From Methanosarcinaceae archaeon (GTDB lineage: Archaea > Halobacteriota > Methanosarcinia > Methanosarcinales > Methanosarcinaceae), in the NCBI GenBank assembly GCA_028690255.1, contig JAQVBP010000027.1, forward strand, positions 8,942-20,696: a stretch of DNA of 11,755 nt, given 5' to 3'. Under the pieces are notes generated by a model, which had not been told where the DNA came from, did not search any database, and was given only the letters and a program-made list of their open reading frames with translations. The translations under genes were made by a program, and so were the position numbers. This document shows, piece after piece, positions 6,501-11,755 of this stretch. The first letter of the stretch is position 1. Every line of letters begins with the position of its first letter.

Positions 6501-6732
6501 TTTAAATCTCCGTTTCTGGTGAAAGACCATAAAAGGCCCGTAAAAGTGTTATTTTGTGCTTAAGTAGCCGGTTTCCGGAACTTTTCAACCATCAGGATTA
6601 CGTTTGTTAAGAGGCCTCCATCCCCTGATTCCGGCTTTCCCTTATTCCACTTAAAATATGTTTTTCTGAACTTAAACCCACCCCGAATTTACTCAGTTGG
6701 CCCCCAAATTACTTGATTTTTACATACTGTCG

Positions 6733-6770
6733 TTGCCAGGGGTTCTGAATGAACTGGCAAATACATATAT
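6733..6770 (+). promoter_or_regulatory. larE promoter with a dyad against the TATA box
   Basis: ATACATATAT at 6761-6770 is a good archaeal TATA box about 25-30 bases before the larE ATG, giving a very short leader. Directly upstream TTGCCAG (6733-6739) and CTGGCAA (6754-6760) form an exact inverted repeat, with a nested GTTC/GAAC (6742-6745, 6751-6754). The right half-site occupies the position of the BRE, where a bound regulator would interfere with TFB. The 6-bp half-sites are 16 bases apart, the same geometry as the E. coli NikR operator, though the half-site sequence differs. The rest of the 294-base spacer to glmM shows no other gene. Confidence 0.5.
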
Positions 6771-6794
6771 CCTATTAGTCAAAATCCGTTACTA

Positions 6795-7649
6795 ATGGCT
6801 ATCTCAAAGCTTCAGATGATAAAGGATGCAATAAAAGCCAGAGGAAGTGCACTTATCGCTTTTTCGGGTGGTGTAGACAGTACTGTCCTCGCGAGCCTTG
6901 CGTATGAGGTGCTAGGGGACAGAGCCCTTGCCGTGACCCTTGACTCTCCACTCTTTCCCCGCAGGCAGCTCGATATCGCCGTACAGACGGCCTGTGAGCT
7001 CGGGCTTCCCCATAAGGTGCTTTCCTTTCCCCACCTGAGCATGTCTTACTTTAGCGCAAATCCGCTTAACAGGTGTTATTTCTGTAAAAAGGCCCTCCTT
7101 AATACCCTGGTCGAGTTTGCGGAAGAAGAAGGTTACAATGTAGTGCTTGAAGGCACAAACGCCTCTGAAATCAAGGGACACCGACCCGGACATCAGGCTC
7201 TGCTGGAAGCCGGGGAGAAAGTCTTTGCCCCCTTCCTGGAATTCGAGGTCACAAAAGCCGAGGTCCGGGAAATCGCCTCAAGTCGCGCCCTCTCCGCTGC
7301 CCACCGTCCTTCCATGGCCTGCCTGGCCTCTCGTTTTCCCTACGGGCAGCCCATAACCCCGCAGGCCCTCCAGAAAATAGAACAGGCCGAAGAGTACCTT
7401 TATTCCCTGGGTTTTTTACAGGCAAGAGTGAGAATGCACGCAAACCTCGCCCGCATAGAGGTCTCTCCAGAGGAATTCCCCGGGCTTTTAAGGAACAGTG
7501 AACGGATTTCCGAGCACCTCAAGAACCTGGAATTTGACTACGTGACCCTGGACCTCGAAGGCTTCCGGAGCGGGAGCATGGACGAGCCTCACATGCGGGA
7601 AAAAAGAAGTGAGCAGGGAAAAAGTAAAGACCTGAAAAAAACTGGTTGA
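6795..7649 (+). CDS. larE: LarE-type ATP-dependent sulfur transferase for nickel-pincer cofactor
   Basis: A 284-residue PP-loop enzyme. The ATP pyrophosphatase loop SGGVDST is at 24-30; EGTNASE at 119-125 and the RPSMACLASRFPYG block at 171-184 are LarE hallmarks. LarE adenylates a carboxylate of the nicotinate-derived precursor and adds sulfur, in two rounds, to make the ligand of the nickel-pincer nucleotide. In Lactobacillus plantarum the sulfur comes from a sacrificial Cys176; here Cys176 is in the matching place, and Cys94 and Cys97 (RCYFC) add two more. That three-cysteine pattern is associated with LarE proteins that bind an iron-sulfur cluster and recycle. The charged tail after about 262 is variable. 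No larA, larB or larC is visible nearby. A GNAT gene follows five bases downstream. A general sulfurtransferase role on another substrate is the main alternative. Confidence 0.85.
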   Translation: MAISKLQMIKDAIKARGSALIAFSGGVDSTVLASLAYEVLGDRALAVTLDSPLFPRRQLDIAVQTACELGLPHKVLSFPHLSMSYFSANPLNRCYFCKKALLNTLVEFAEEEGYNVVLEGTNASEIKGHRPGHQALLEAGEKVFAPFLEFEVTKAEVREIASSRALSAAHRPSMACLASRFPYGQPITPQALQKIEQAEEYLYSLGFLQARVRMHANLARIEVSPEEFPGLLRNSERISEHLKNLEFDYVTLDLEGFRSGSMDEPHMREKRSEQGKSKDLKKTG

Positions 7650-7654
7650 GGAAG

Positions 7655-8095
7655 ATGCCCGAACTTATAATTAGAAAAGCCGACAAAAAAGACCTGCCCG
7701 AAATTCAAAAACTCCTTTCCACCTATTTCCTTGATATGGAAGGGCTGGAGTGCGAAGACTTCCTGCTTGCCGAAAAGGAAGCCCGGGTGGTAGGAGGCGC
7801 CGCTATGATCTCTAACAATTATAAGGGTGTGGAATTCCTGGAACTTCACAGCATTGCTGTCCACCCGAACCGGAGAGGAAAAGGGATAGGGGCCCGGCTT
7901 GTGGAAGCCCTTCTCTCAAACCTGCCCCCGGACCGTAAACTCTATGTAAGGACAACATCCCCCCGCTTTTTTGAAAAAATGGGGTTTGGAAAACTTCCTG
8001 CTGCCGTCAAATCCGGGCTCTGGGAAGATTGCGCAAACTGCGAACACTTTAAGAATTGCGGGCAGACAATCCTGAGATATAAGGGCGGGAACTGA
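7655..8095 (+). CDS. GNAT-family N-acetyltransferase with a C-terminal cysteine cluster
   Basis: A 146-residue single-domain GNAT enzyme, which transfers an acetyl group from acetyl-CoA. The CoA pyrophosphate loop is HPNRRGKGIGARLV at 70-83 (R-G-x-G-x-G at 74-79), preceded by the strand LELHSIAV, and SPRFFEKMGF at 102-111 is the usual final motif. A short C-terminal extension carries Cys126, Cys129 and Cys135 (C-x2-C-x5-C), which could bind a metal. Start: ATG 7655 has GAGG just upstream within the end of larE; the TTG at 7646 would overlap larE and leave no ribosome binding site. The five-base gap implies translational coupling with larE. The substrate is unknown; archaeal relatives are often annotated only as acetyltransferase. 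Its last codons are duplicated downstream. Confidence 0.82.
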   Translation: MPELIIRKADKKDLPEIQKLLSTYFLDMEGLECEDFLLAEKEARVVGGAAMISNNYKGVEFLELHSIAVHPNRRGKGIGARLVEALLSNLPPDRKLYVRTTSPRFFEKMGFGKLPAAVKSGLWEDCANCEHFKNCGQTILRYKGGN

Positions 8096-8182
8096 TCCGG
8101 TACATCCAGTCATAGCCTAACTAATACCTGTTTTCCGGTCGATGTGAGATATAAGGGCGGGAACTGATCCGGTACATCCAGT
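8073..8182 (+). repeat. 38-bp direct repeat covering the end of the GNAT gene
   Basis: Bases 8073-8110 recur without a mismatch at 8145-8182, a 72-base period. The unit contains the last six sense codons and the stop of the acetyltransferase plus 15 bases beyond. A shorter match (TCCGGTCG) follows each copy at the same relative position (about 8134 and 8202), so the whole unit of about 70 bases was probably duplicated in tandem and the middle then diverged. Confidence 0.9.
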
Positions 8183-8227
8183 ATACTGATGTACTTCTAT
8201 GTCCGGTCGGAATTAATTCTGCTGTGG

Positions 8228-8275
8228 AATCTCTTTATGGAGTCTCTCTATAATCTCTTTATGGAGTCTCTCTAT
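8228..8275 (+). repeat. 24-bp perfect tandem duplication
   Basis: Bases 8228-8251 are repeated exactly and without a gap at 8252-8275. The array ends 44 bases before the chosen start of the DUF531 gene, in the region where its promoter should lie, and contains TTTATGG and CTATAA stretches that could act as duplicated promoter elements. The perfect identity suggests a recent event or active slippage. Confidence 0.92.
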
Positions 8276-8319
8276 TACAACGAAAGCTTATTTTACAAAA
8301 GAAAGCAATGAGGGATTCC

Positions 8320-8856
8320 ATGCTCACTCTCGGAATAGTAAACACCTATGATAAGATAAAAATTCTGGACGCGCACTACCGGGCAATTGCAAGGGCCGCG
8401 CCCATCTGCCACGCCTTTGGCTTCCACCTCGCCCTCTTTGATTTCCCCTTCAAGATGACCCCCGAAGAACTGGTGGATTTCGTGATGGACAAGACGACAA
8501 TCGGGGAATCGGGAAGCTACCTCAAGACCCTTTACGAGACCAACAGGCTCTCGGTTTTCGACCTGCCAAAAAAAGGTTTTCAGTCTCAGTTCGGGGAAGT
8601 TATAGTCACCAGCTCAAAACCGGACCCGAAAAAGCAGGTAACCCCTCTGAAAATCGCCGAAGAAGCTTTGCATAACCGCTCTTTTCTTTTTCTTGTGGGC
8701 CTGGGCCGAAAAGGGCTTCCGAAAGAACTTTTTGAAAGGGGAAAGTACCATCTGGATATTACCTCAAAAGGACTCTCCCTTGAGACCTGCACGGCCATAG
8801 GGGCTATTCCGGCTCATATCAGGGGACTCATGGATAATCTGGAAGGGAAAAAGTAA
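8320..8856 (+). CDS. DUF531 family protein
   Basis: A 178-residue archaeal protein of the DUF531 family. The N-terminal LGIVNTYDKIKILDAH and the FGFHLALFDFPF stretch are typical, and the C-terminal half has VGLGRKGLPKELF at 126-138 and a helix starting SLETCTAIGAIPAH at 153-166. The Gly-rich GLGRKGLP followed by such a helix recalls the knotted SPOUT RNA methyltransferases, so a role in RNA modification is plausible, but this is inference and no activity is known to me. Start: ATG 8320 has GAGGG five bases upstream; ATG 8308 adds four residues and lacks a site. Between it and the upstream acetyltransferase are two sequence duplications, so it probably has its own promoter. A 14-bp hairpin covers its stop codon. 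Confidence 0.8.
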   Translation: MLTLGIVNTYDKIKILDAHYRAIARAAPICHAFGFHLALFDFPFKMTPEELVDFVMDKTTIGESGSYLKTLYETNRLSVFDLPKKGFQSQFGEVIVTSSKPDPKKQVTPLKIAEEALHNRSFLFLVGLGRKGLPKELFERGKYHLDITSKGLSLETCTAIGAIPAHIRGLMDNLEGKK

Positions 8857-8890
8857 GTTCGTGGAATTCGAAAAAAACTTTTTCCCTTCC
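8841..8890 (+). terminator. 14-bp perfect hairpin overlapping the DUF531 stop codon
   Basis: Bases 8841-8854 and 8877-8890 are exact inverted copies (GGAAGGGAAAAAGT and its complement), with a 22-base loop that can itself form a TTCG/CGAA stem (8858-8861, 8869-8872). The left arm is the last four to five codons plus the first base of the stop. It may stabilise the mRNA 3' end, help termination or affect stop-codon readout. Confidence 0.75.
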
Positions 8891-8934
8891 TTCTAATTTA
8901 CCCCCTTTCGAAAAAACGTTTTCTTTATCCCTTT

Positions 8935-8976
8935 AAAGAAGAACTATGGCTTCTTTGGGCACATTTTTCCTTTTTT
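8935..8976 (+). terminator. hairpin followed by T-runs
   Basis: AAAGAAG (8935-8941) pairs exactly with CTTCTTT (8950-8956) over an 8-base loop, followed by T-tracts at 8964-8968 and 8971-8976. This resembles an intrinsic terminator for the DUF531 transcript. Confidence 0.6.
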
Positions 8977-9014
8977 AAAAAATATTTCATTAAATAATAA
9001 GATTTTTCCGGAAC

Positions 9015-9162
9015 AATTATATACCTTTACCTCTAATTAATATGGTAACTGTGGGAACGAACAATTGATATTTTTCGCATTCAGGTGGGGTGCCTGCGTT
9101 TTTAAAAATTATTTTCTGCTTACCCCATGGCTGCGCGATTCTTGAGAGACAGGAGGCATTTA
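9015..9162 (+). promoter_or_regulatory. promoter and long structured leader of the 53-aa protein gene
   Basis: AATTATATAC at 9015-9024 is a clear TATA-like box, which would put the transcript start near 9045-9050 and leave a leader of about 115 bases, long for this window. TTACC (9027-9031) and GGTAA (9044-9048) are inverted copies spanning the expected start site. In the leader GTGGGGTG (9085-9092) can pair with TACCCCAT (9121-9128, two G-U pairs) around a 28-base loop. A strong AGGAGG follows at 9151-9156. It is not a riboswitch class I recognise. Confidence 0.4.
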
Positions 9163-9324
9163 ATGAGTGAATTAAAGATAGAAAATAAAATACAGAAAAG
9201 GTGTGGAAAGGGAAAAAAACCTGAAAATAAATACCACGCCGTTGTAAAAGGCTGTACCGACAGCCTTGATTCGGATGAACTTGAGCTTTACCGCTTCATG
9301 ATAGGCGGTATGCAGGGTAAATAA
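9163..9324 (+). CDS. small basic protein, 53 residues, unknown function
   Basis: ATG 9163 is preceded by AGGAGG at 9151-9156, the best ribosome binding site in the window, so I take it over the in-frame ATG at 9127. The 53-residue product has a very basic first half (KIQKRCGKGKKPENK), two cysteines (14 and 31), an acidic centre (DSLDSDELE) and ends MIGGMQGK. It has no membrane segment or signal peptide. The cysteines are 17 residues apart, not a standard zinc knuckle. It lies 41 bases upstream of a cysteine desulfurase with a T-run between, so co-transcription is possible but not clear. I recognise no family; the basic half could bind nucleic acid. Confidence 0.65.
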   Translation: MSELKIENKIQKRCGKGKKPENKYHAVVKGCTDSLDSDELELYRFMIGGMQGK

Positions 9325-9365
9325 CCTGCACAAACTTTTTTTATTCCTTCACCTTACAACCCAGC

Positions 9366-10550
9366 ATGTATGACGTGCATGCGGTTCGCAAAGACTTTCC
9401 TGTTTTAAGCAAGGTCGTGTACCTGGACAGCACGGCGACCACCCAGACCCCGGTGCCTGCCGTGGAGGCCATGAACGAATATTTCTATGAGTACGCGGGA
9501 AATCACGGTAGGGGAGCCCACCGCCTTGCCCGGGAGACCACAACCCGGTATGAAGACGCCAGGGAAAGAGTTGCCGCTTTTCTTAAAGCCGACCCCTCGA
9601 AAACCGTCTTTACGAAAAACACTACCGAAGGGATCAACCTGGTCGCAAACAGTTTTCCCTTCAAAGCCGGGGACCACATCGTAACAACCCTTATCGAACA
9701 CCACTCAAACCTCCTTCCCTGGTTGCGCCTGCAAAAGATGGGGGTGGAGGTAACAATCGTAAAGCCGGAAGGACCGGAAGGCCTGATCGATCCGGAATCG
9801 ATTGAAAAAGCCCTTACGGACAGGACAAAACTCGTGGCAGTAACCCAGGTCTCAAACGTTTTCGGCTCGGTCCAGGCCGTTGCCAGGATCACGAAAATGA
9901 CTCACAGAAACGGGGTTAAGGTCCTGATTGACGGGGCCCAGTCCGCGGGGCATATGCCTGTTGAGCTCTCCGCCCTGGACTGCGATTTTTTCGCGACCGC
10001 GGGCCATAAAGGGTTGCTCGGGCCCCAGGGAACCGGGGTCCTCTACATAAAAGAGCCGGACCTGCTTGAAAGCGCCTTTGTGGGGGGCGGGACGGTTTCC
10101 GGGGTAGAGGGGCTTAATTACGTGCTTGAACCTTCTCCTGCCTGCTTTGAAGCCGGAACCCCCAACATTCCGGGCGTTATCGGGCTTGGAAGGGCCGTGG
10201 AATACTTGGAAGACATAGGGGTTTTTGAAATTGAAAAACACGAAACCCGGCTTGCAAGGGAAACCGCGGCCAGGCTTTCGGAAATGGAACACGTGGAAGT
10301 CTACGGCCCGACCGAACGAGCAGGGGTGGTCCCCTTCAACGTGCGCGGGCTCCATGCACATGACGTTGCCCTCATCCTTGACCAGAGCAGGAAAATCTGT
10401 GTCCGGAGCGGGCACCACTGTGCCATACCTTCTATAAACTTCCTGGAGGTTGACAGTACTGTCAGGGCCTCCTTTGCCCTTTACAACACGGAAGAAGAAG
10501 TAGATGCCCTTATAGGAGCGGTTTCAGATCTGAAAGCCCTTGTTGCCTGA
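9366..10550 (+). CDS. cysteine desulfurase, SufS/Csd type
   Basis: A 394-residue aminotransferase class V enzyme of group II cysteine desulfurases (about 400 residues is usual). It takes sulfur from cysteine, leaving alanine, and passes it on as persulfide for Fe-S cluster, thiolated tRNA or cofactor synthesis. Seen: STATTQTP at 22-29, EHHSN at 111-115 (His stacking on PLP), DGAQSAGH at 189-196 (Asp189), the PLP lysine in TAGHKGLLGPQGTG (Lys215), and the catalytic cysteine in RSGHHCA (Cys352), with RASF at 367-370 binding substrate carboxylate. The ATG at 9366 has no Shine-Dalgarno, but a T-rich TATA-like stretch at 9336-9345 suggests a nearly leaderless transcript. No SufBCD or IscU is adjacent. 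Many methanogens can use sulfide directly, so the partner is uncertain; larE nearby is a possible but unproven customer. Confidence 0.9.
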   Translation: MYDVHAVRKDFPVLSKVVYLDSTATTQTPVPAVEAMNEYFYEYAGNHGRGAHRLARETTTRYEDARERVAAFLKADPSKTVFTKNTTEGINLVANSFPFKAGDHIVTTLIEHHSNLLPWLRLQKMGVEVTIVKPEGPEGLIDPESIEKALTDRTKLVAVTQVSNVFGSVQAVARITKMTHRNGVKVLIDGAQSAGHMPVELSALDCDFFATAGHKGLLGPQGTGVLYIKEPDLLESAFVGGGTVSGVEGLNYVLEPSPACFEAGTPNIPGVIGLGRAVEYLEDIGVFEIEKHETRLARETAARLSEMEHVEVYGPTERAGVVPFNVRGLHAHDVALILDQSRKICVRSGHHCAIPSINFLEVDSTVRASFALYNTEEEVDALIGAVSDLKALVA

Positions 10551-10620
10551 ACCTCTTTTGTGTAACTCTTAATATTTCCGTTTTCTGTATCATAAGGTAA
10601 ATTTTTATTACATGAGATAC

Positions 10621-10640
10621 TAATATATTACGCCAGATAT
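10621..10640 (+). promoter_or_regulatory. probable promoter of the KaiC-like gene
   Basis: TAATATATTA at 10621-10630, followed by a second AT-rich ATATAATT around 10638, fits an archaeal TATA box about 70-80 bases before the GTG start. The leader would be about 50 bases and ends with GAGG at 10691-10694. The rest of the spacer after the desulfurase is AT-rich and holds no gene. Confidence 0.4.
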
Positions 10641-10702
10641 AATTCACTTTAACTTACCCCAAAAGACATTTCCCTTAAAAAAACTGAACAGAGGATTCCA
10701 GT

Positions 10703-11413
10703 GTGGAAAGAATAAAGAGTGGAATAGAAGGCTTAGACCCCCTTCTGGGGGGAGGTTACCCTAAAGGAAAGGGTGTTCTTCTCACAGGTCCGACAGGTTC
10801 CGGAAAAACTATTTTCGGGATCCATTTCCTGCACAGCAACTGTGCCTCCGGAAAAAAAGGGCTCCTTGTCCTCACCCGGACCCGGCTGGATGACCTGCTC
10901 CAGCAGGCAAGCTGCCTGGGGCTTGATCTTGACCCCTTCATAAACTCCGGCCAGCTGCTTGTCGATAATGTGTTTGAGAGCAGGCTTAAGGAAGCTCAAA
11001 ATGCTTCCCGCCTCGGAAAAGGGCTTGAACTGGTAGAAAAGGATCGGATAGGTACCGTAAAAAAGCTATCCCTGGATGTGGATGTCGTGGTATATGACAG
11101 CCTGGCAGCCCTTTCAAAATCCTGGAACTGTGTAGGGGAAGAGCCCCTTAAGAAGTTCGATCCCCTGTACAATGTCCTTGCAGATTACGGTTGTACATCG
11201 CTTTTCCTTATGGATGACCGGGCCCACAGAAATATGCAGGGTTTTGCCGATTACCTGGTTTTCGGAAAGATTGAACTGTACTACAAAGAAGCCCGGCAAA
11301 AAGGAAAACTTGATCGTTTTATGAGAGTGTCGAAAATGAGGGGAATGGAACTTTTCCTTGATAGTGTAGGCTTTTCGATCACTTCCGAAGGGGTCAGGAT
11401 AGAGAATTTTTGA
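10703..11413 (+). CDS. single-domain KaiC-like RecA-superfamily ATPase
   Basis: A 236-residue protein with one RecA/KaiC fold. It begins with the family opening IKSGIEGLDPLLGGGYPKG, followed by Walker A GPTGSGKT at 29-36, Walker B VDVVVYDSL at 126-134, and the KaiC-type end SKMRGMELFLDSVGFSITSEGVRIE (positions 210-234). KaiC proteins have a Glu-Glu pair after the second strand that activates water for ATP hydrolysis; the aligned place here reads LTRTRLDD (57-64), with Arg59-Thr60 at the pair, so hydrolysis may be weak or absent. Single-domain archaeal KaiC-like proteins are mostly of unknown function, some tied to signalling. Start: GTG 10703 with GAGG eight bases upstream matches the family N-terminus. 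It stands alone, with its own promoter; a short peptide frame follows directly. Confidence 0.85.
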   Translation: MERIKSGIEGLDPLLGGGYPKGKGVLLTGPTGSGKTIFGIHFLHSNCASGKKGLLVLTRTRLDDLLQQASCLGLDLDPFINSGQLLVDNVFESRLKEAQNASRLGKGLELVEKDRIGTVKKLSLDVDVVVYDSLAALSKSWNCVGEEPLKKFDPLYNVLADYGCTSLFLMDDRAHRNMQGFADYLVFGKIELYYKEARQKGKLDRFMRVSKMRGMELFLDSVGFSITSEGVRIENF

Positions 11414-11428
11414 AAAAAGGAGGAGGGA

Positions 11429-11497
11429 ATGTTAGTAAATCTATTTTTCTATTATGCTCCAATTTTTCACATATATTTATATAGTCGTACTATTTAA
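11429..11497 (+). CDS. possible 22-residue hydrophobic peptide
   Basis: GGAGGAGG at 11419-11426 begins five bases after the end of the KaiC-like gene and stands at good spacing before ATG 11429. The frame is 22 codons, ending TAA at 11495-11497; the product is aromatic and hydrophobic (starts MLVNLFFYYAP, ends YSRTI), long enough to cross or lie on a membrane once. The ribosome binding site is among the strongest in the window and has no other start codon to serve. The frame is AT-rich and very short, so decay of a former gene is the main alternative. Confidence 0.35.
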   Translation: MLVNLFFYYAPIFHIYLYSRTI

Positions 11498-11539
11498 AAT
11501 CAAATATAAATATATTATTAGTTTAAACGATATGGTCCA

Positions 11540-11559
11540 CCCCAAAACCTGTTTAGGGG
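11540..11559. promoter_or_regulatory. 20-bp inverted repeat upstream of the last gene
   Basis: CCCC-A-AAAC, then CT, then GTTT-A-GGGG: eight of nine outer positions pair, with one A-A mismatch, centred at 11549/11550. It lies between an AT-rich promoter-like stretch (11469-11520, several TATA-like words) and the ATG at 11599, so it may be an operator or a leader hairpin. It stands out because the surroundings are almost purely AT. Confidence 0.45.
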
Positions 11560-11598
11560 ACAAAAAATTAGAGCTGAATTTTATTTAAATTTTATACC

Positions 11599-11755
11599 AT
11601 GGATATGTATAACAATAAATCTATGAAGCCACATCTTCATGAAAAAACGGATTCTGACAGAGATTCCTCAGATCTTGCCTCACACCAGCAACCCTCAGAA
11701 TCTGAATCCCCCTCAGGCCAGGCCTTAGACTTTATATCCGAGTCTACTTCAGAAC
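11599..11755 (+). CDS. N-terminus of a hydrophilic Ser/Glu-rich protein, truncated by window edge
   Basis: From ATG 11599 the frame stays open to the right edge (52 codons seen). The visible part is polar and low in complexity, with many Ser, Glu, Gln, Pro and Asp residues (for example SHQQPSESESPSGQ), no hydrophobic segment and no signal peptide; it looks like a disordered N-terminal tail in front of a domain beyond the window. ATGs at 11605 and 11623 are in frame and could also be used. No Shine-Dalgarno is visible; an AT-rich TTTTATTTAAAT stretch lies at 11579-11590. I cannot name the family. Confidence 0.55.
   Translation, partial: MDMYNNKSMKPHLHEKTDSDRDSSDLASHQQPSESESPSGQALDFISESTSE

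Noticed and set aside
6501..6530. Upstream ATG for glmM adding ten residues
   Set aside because: The family starts at RLFGTNGVRG and a GGAG stands before the inner ATG, so the longer form is unlikely.
8073..8275. Insertion sequence or attachment site
   Set aside because: No transposase or integrase frame, no terminal inverted repeats and no tRNA end; local tandem duplication explains the repeats better.
9852..10418. 188-codon minus-strand frame
   Set aside because: Antisense to the cysteine desulfurase; no family features.
1..11755. tRNA, rRNA or known riboswitch
   Set aside because: Read by eye, no cloverleaf with a T-loop GTTC-type core, no rRNA-like block and no familiar riboswitch core was found; a covariance scan would be needed to exclude small RNAs.

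Overview
The window most likely comes from a methanogenic archaeon of the Methanosarcina group. The clues are a class I lysyl-tRNA synthetase, an archaeal phosphoglucosamine mutase, a DUF531 protein, a single-domain KaiC-like ATPase, archaeal TATA-like elements before many genes (several apparently with very short or no leaders), GGAG/GGTG ribosome binding sites, and moderately GC-rich genes separated by long AT-rich spacers. This assignment rests on gene content and style, not on a database match.

Left part (1-3700). A DNPH1/Rcl-type deoxynucleotide N-hydrolase runs in from the left edge. It is followed by a BofA-family small membrane protein, a cluster of T-runs, and a spacer of about 600 bases with a possible 56-codon gene. 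On the minus strand, lysK (class I LysRS) and a SAM-dependent methyltransferase lie 27 bases apart and look like one operon.

Middle (3700-6800). A gene-poor stretch of about 1.1 kb holds a frameshifted remnant of a small gene, a 9-bp tandem repeat that happens to encode an (NLK)7 peptide, a 15-bp triple repeat, and an inverted repeat upstream of a two-helix membrane protein gene. That gene converges on glmM, with a hairpin between them.

Right part (6800-11755), all plus strand. larE (sulfur insertion for the nickel-pincer cofactor) has a dyad directly against its TATA box and is coupled to a GNAT acetyltransferase. Next come two short sequence duplications, a DUF531 gene ending in a 14-bp hairpin, a 53-aa basic protein behind a long leader, and a SufS/Csd-type cysteine desulfurase. 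A KaiC-like ATPase lacking the usual Glu pair follows, then a possible 22-codon peptide gene with a strong ribosome binding site, and finally the start of a hydrophilic Ser/Glu-rich protein cut by the right edge.

Most of the window is housekeeping: translation, amino-sugar metabolism, sulfur mobilisation and nucleotide clean-up. LarE and the cysteine desulfurase both deal with sulfur transfer, but no shared operon is visible. I see no tRNA, rRNA, CRISPR array, intact insertion sequence or recognisable defence system. The points that may be new are small: short reading frames, local duplications, dyads beside promoters, and the changed active site of the KaiC-like protein.
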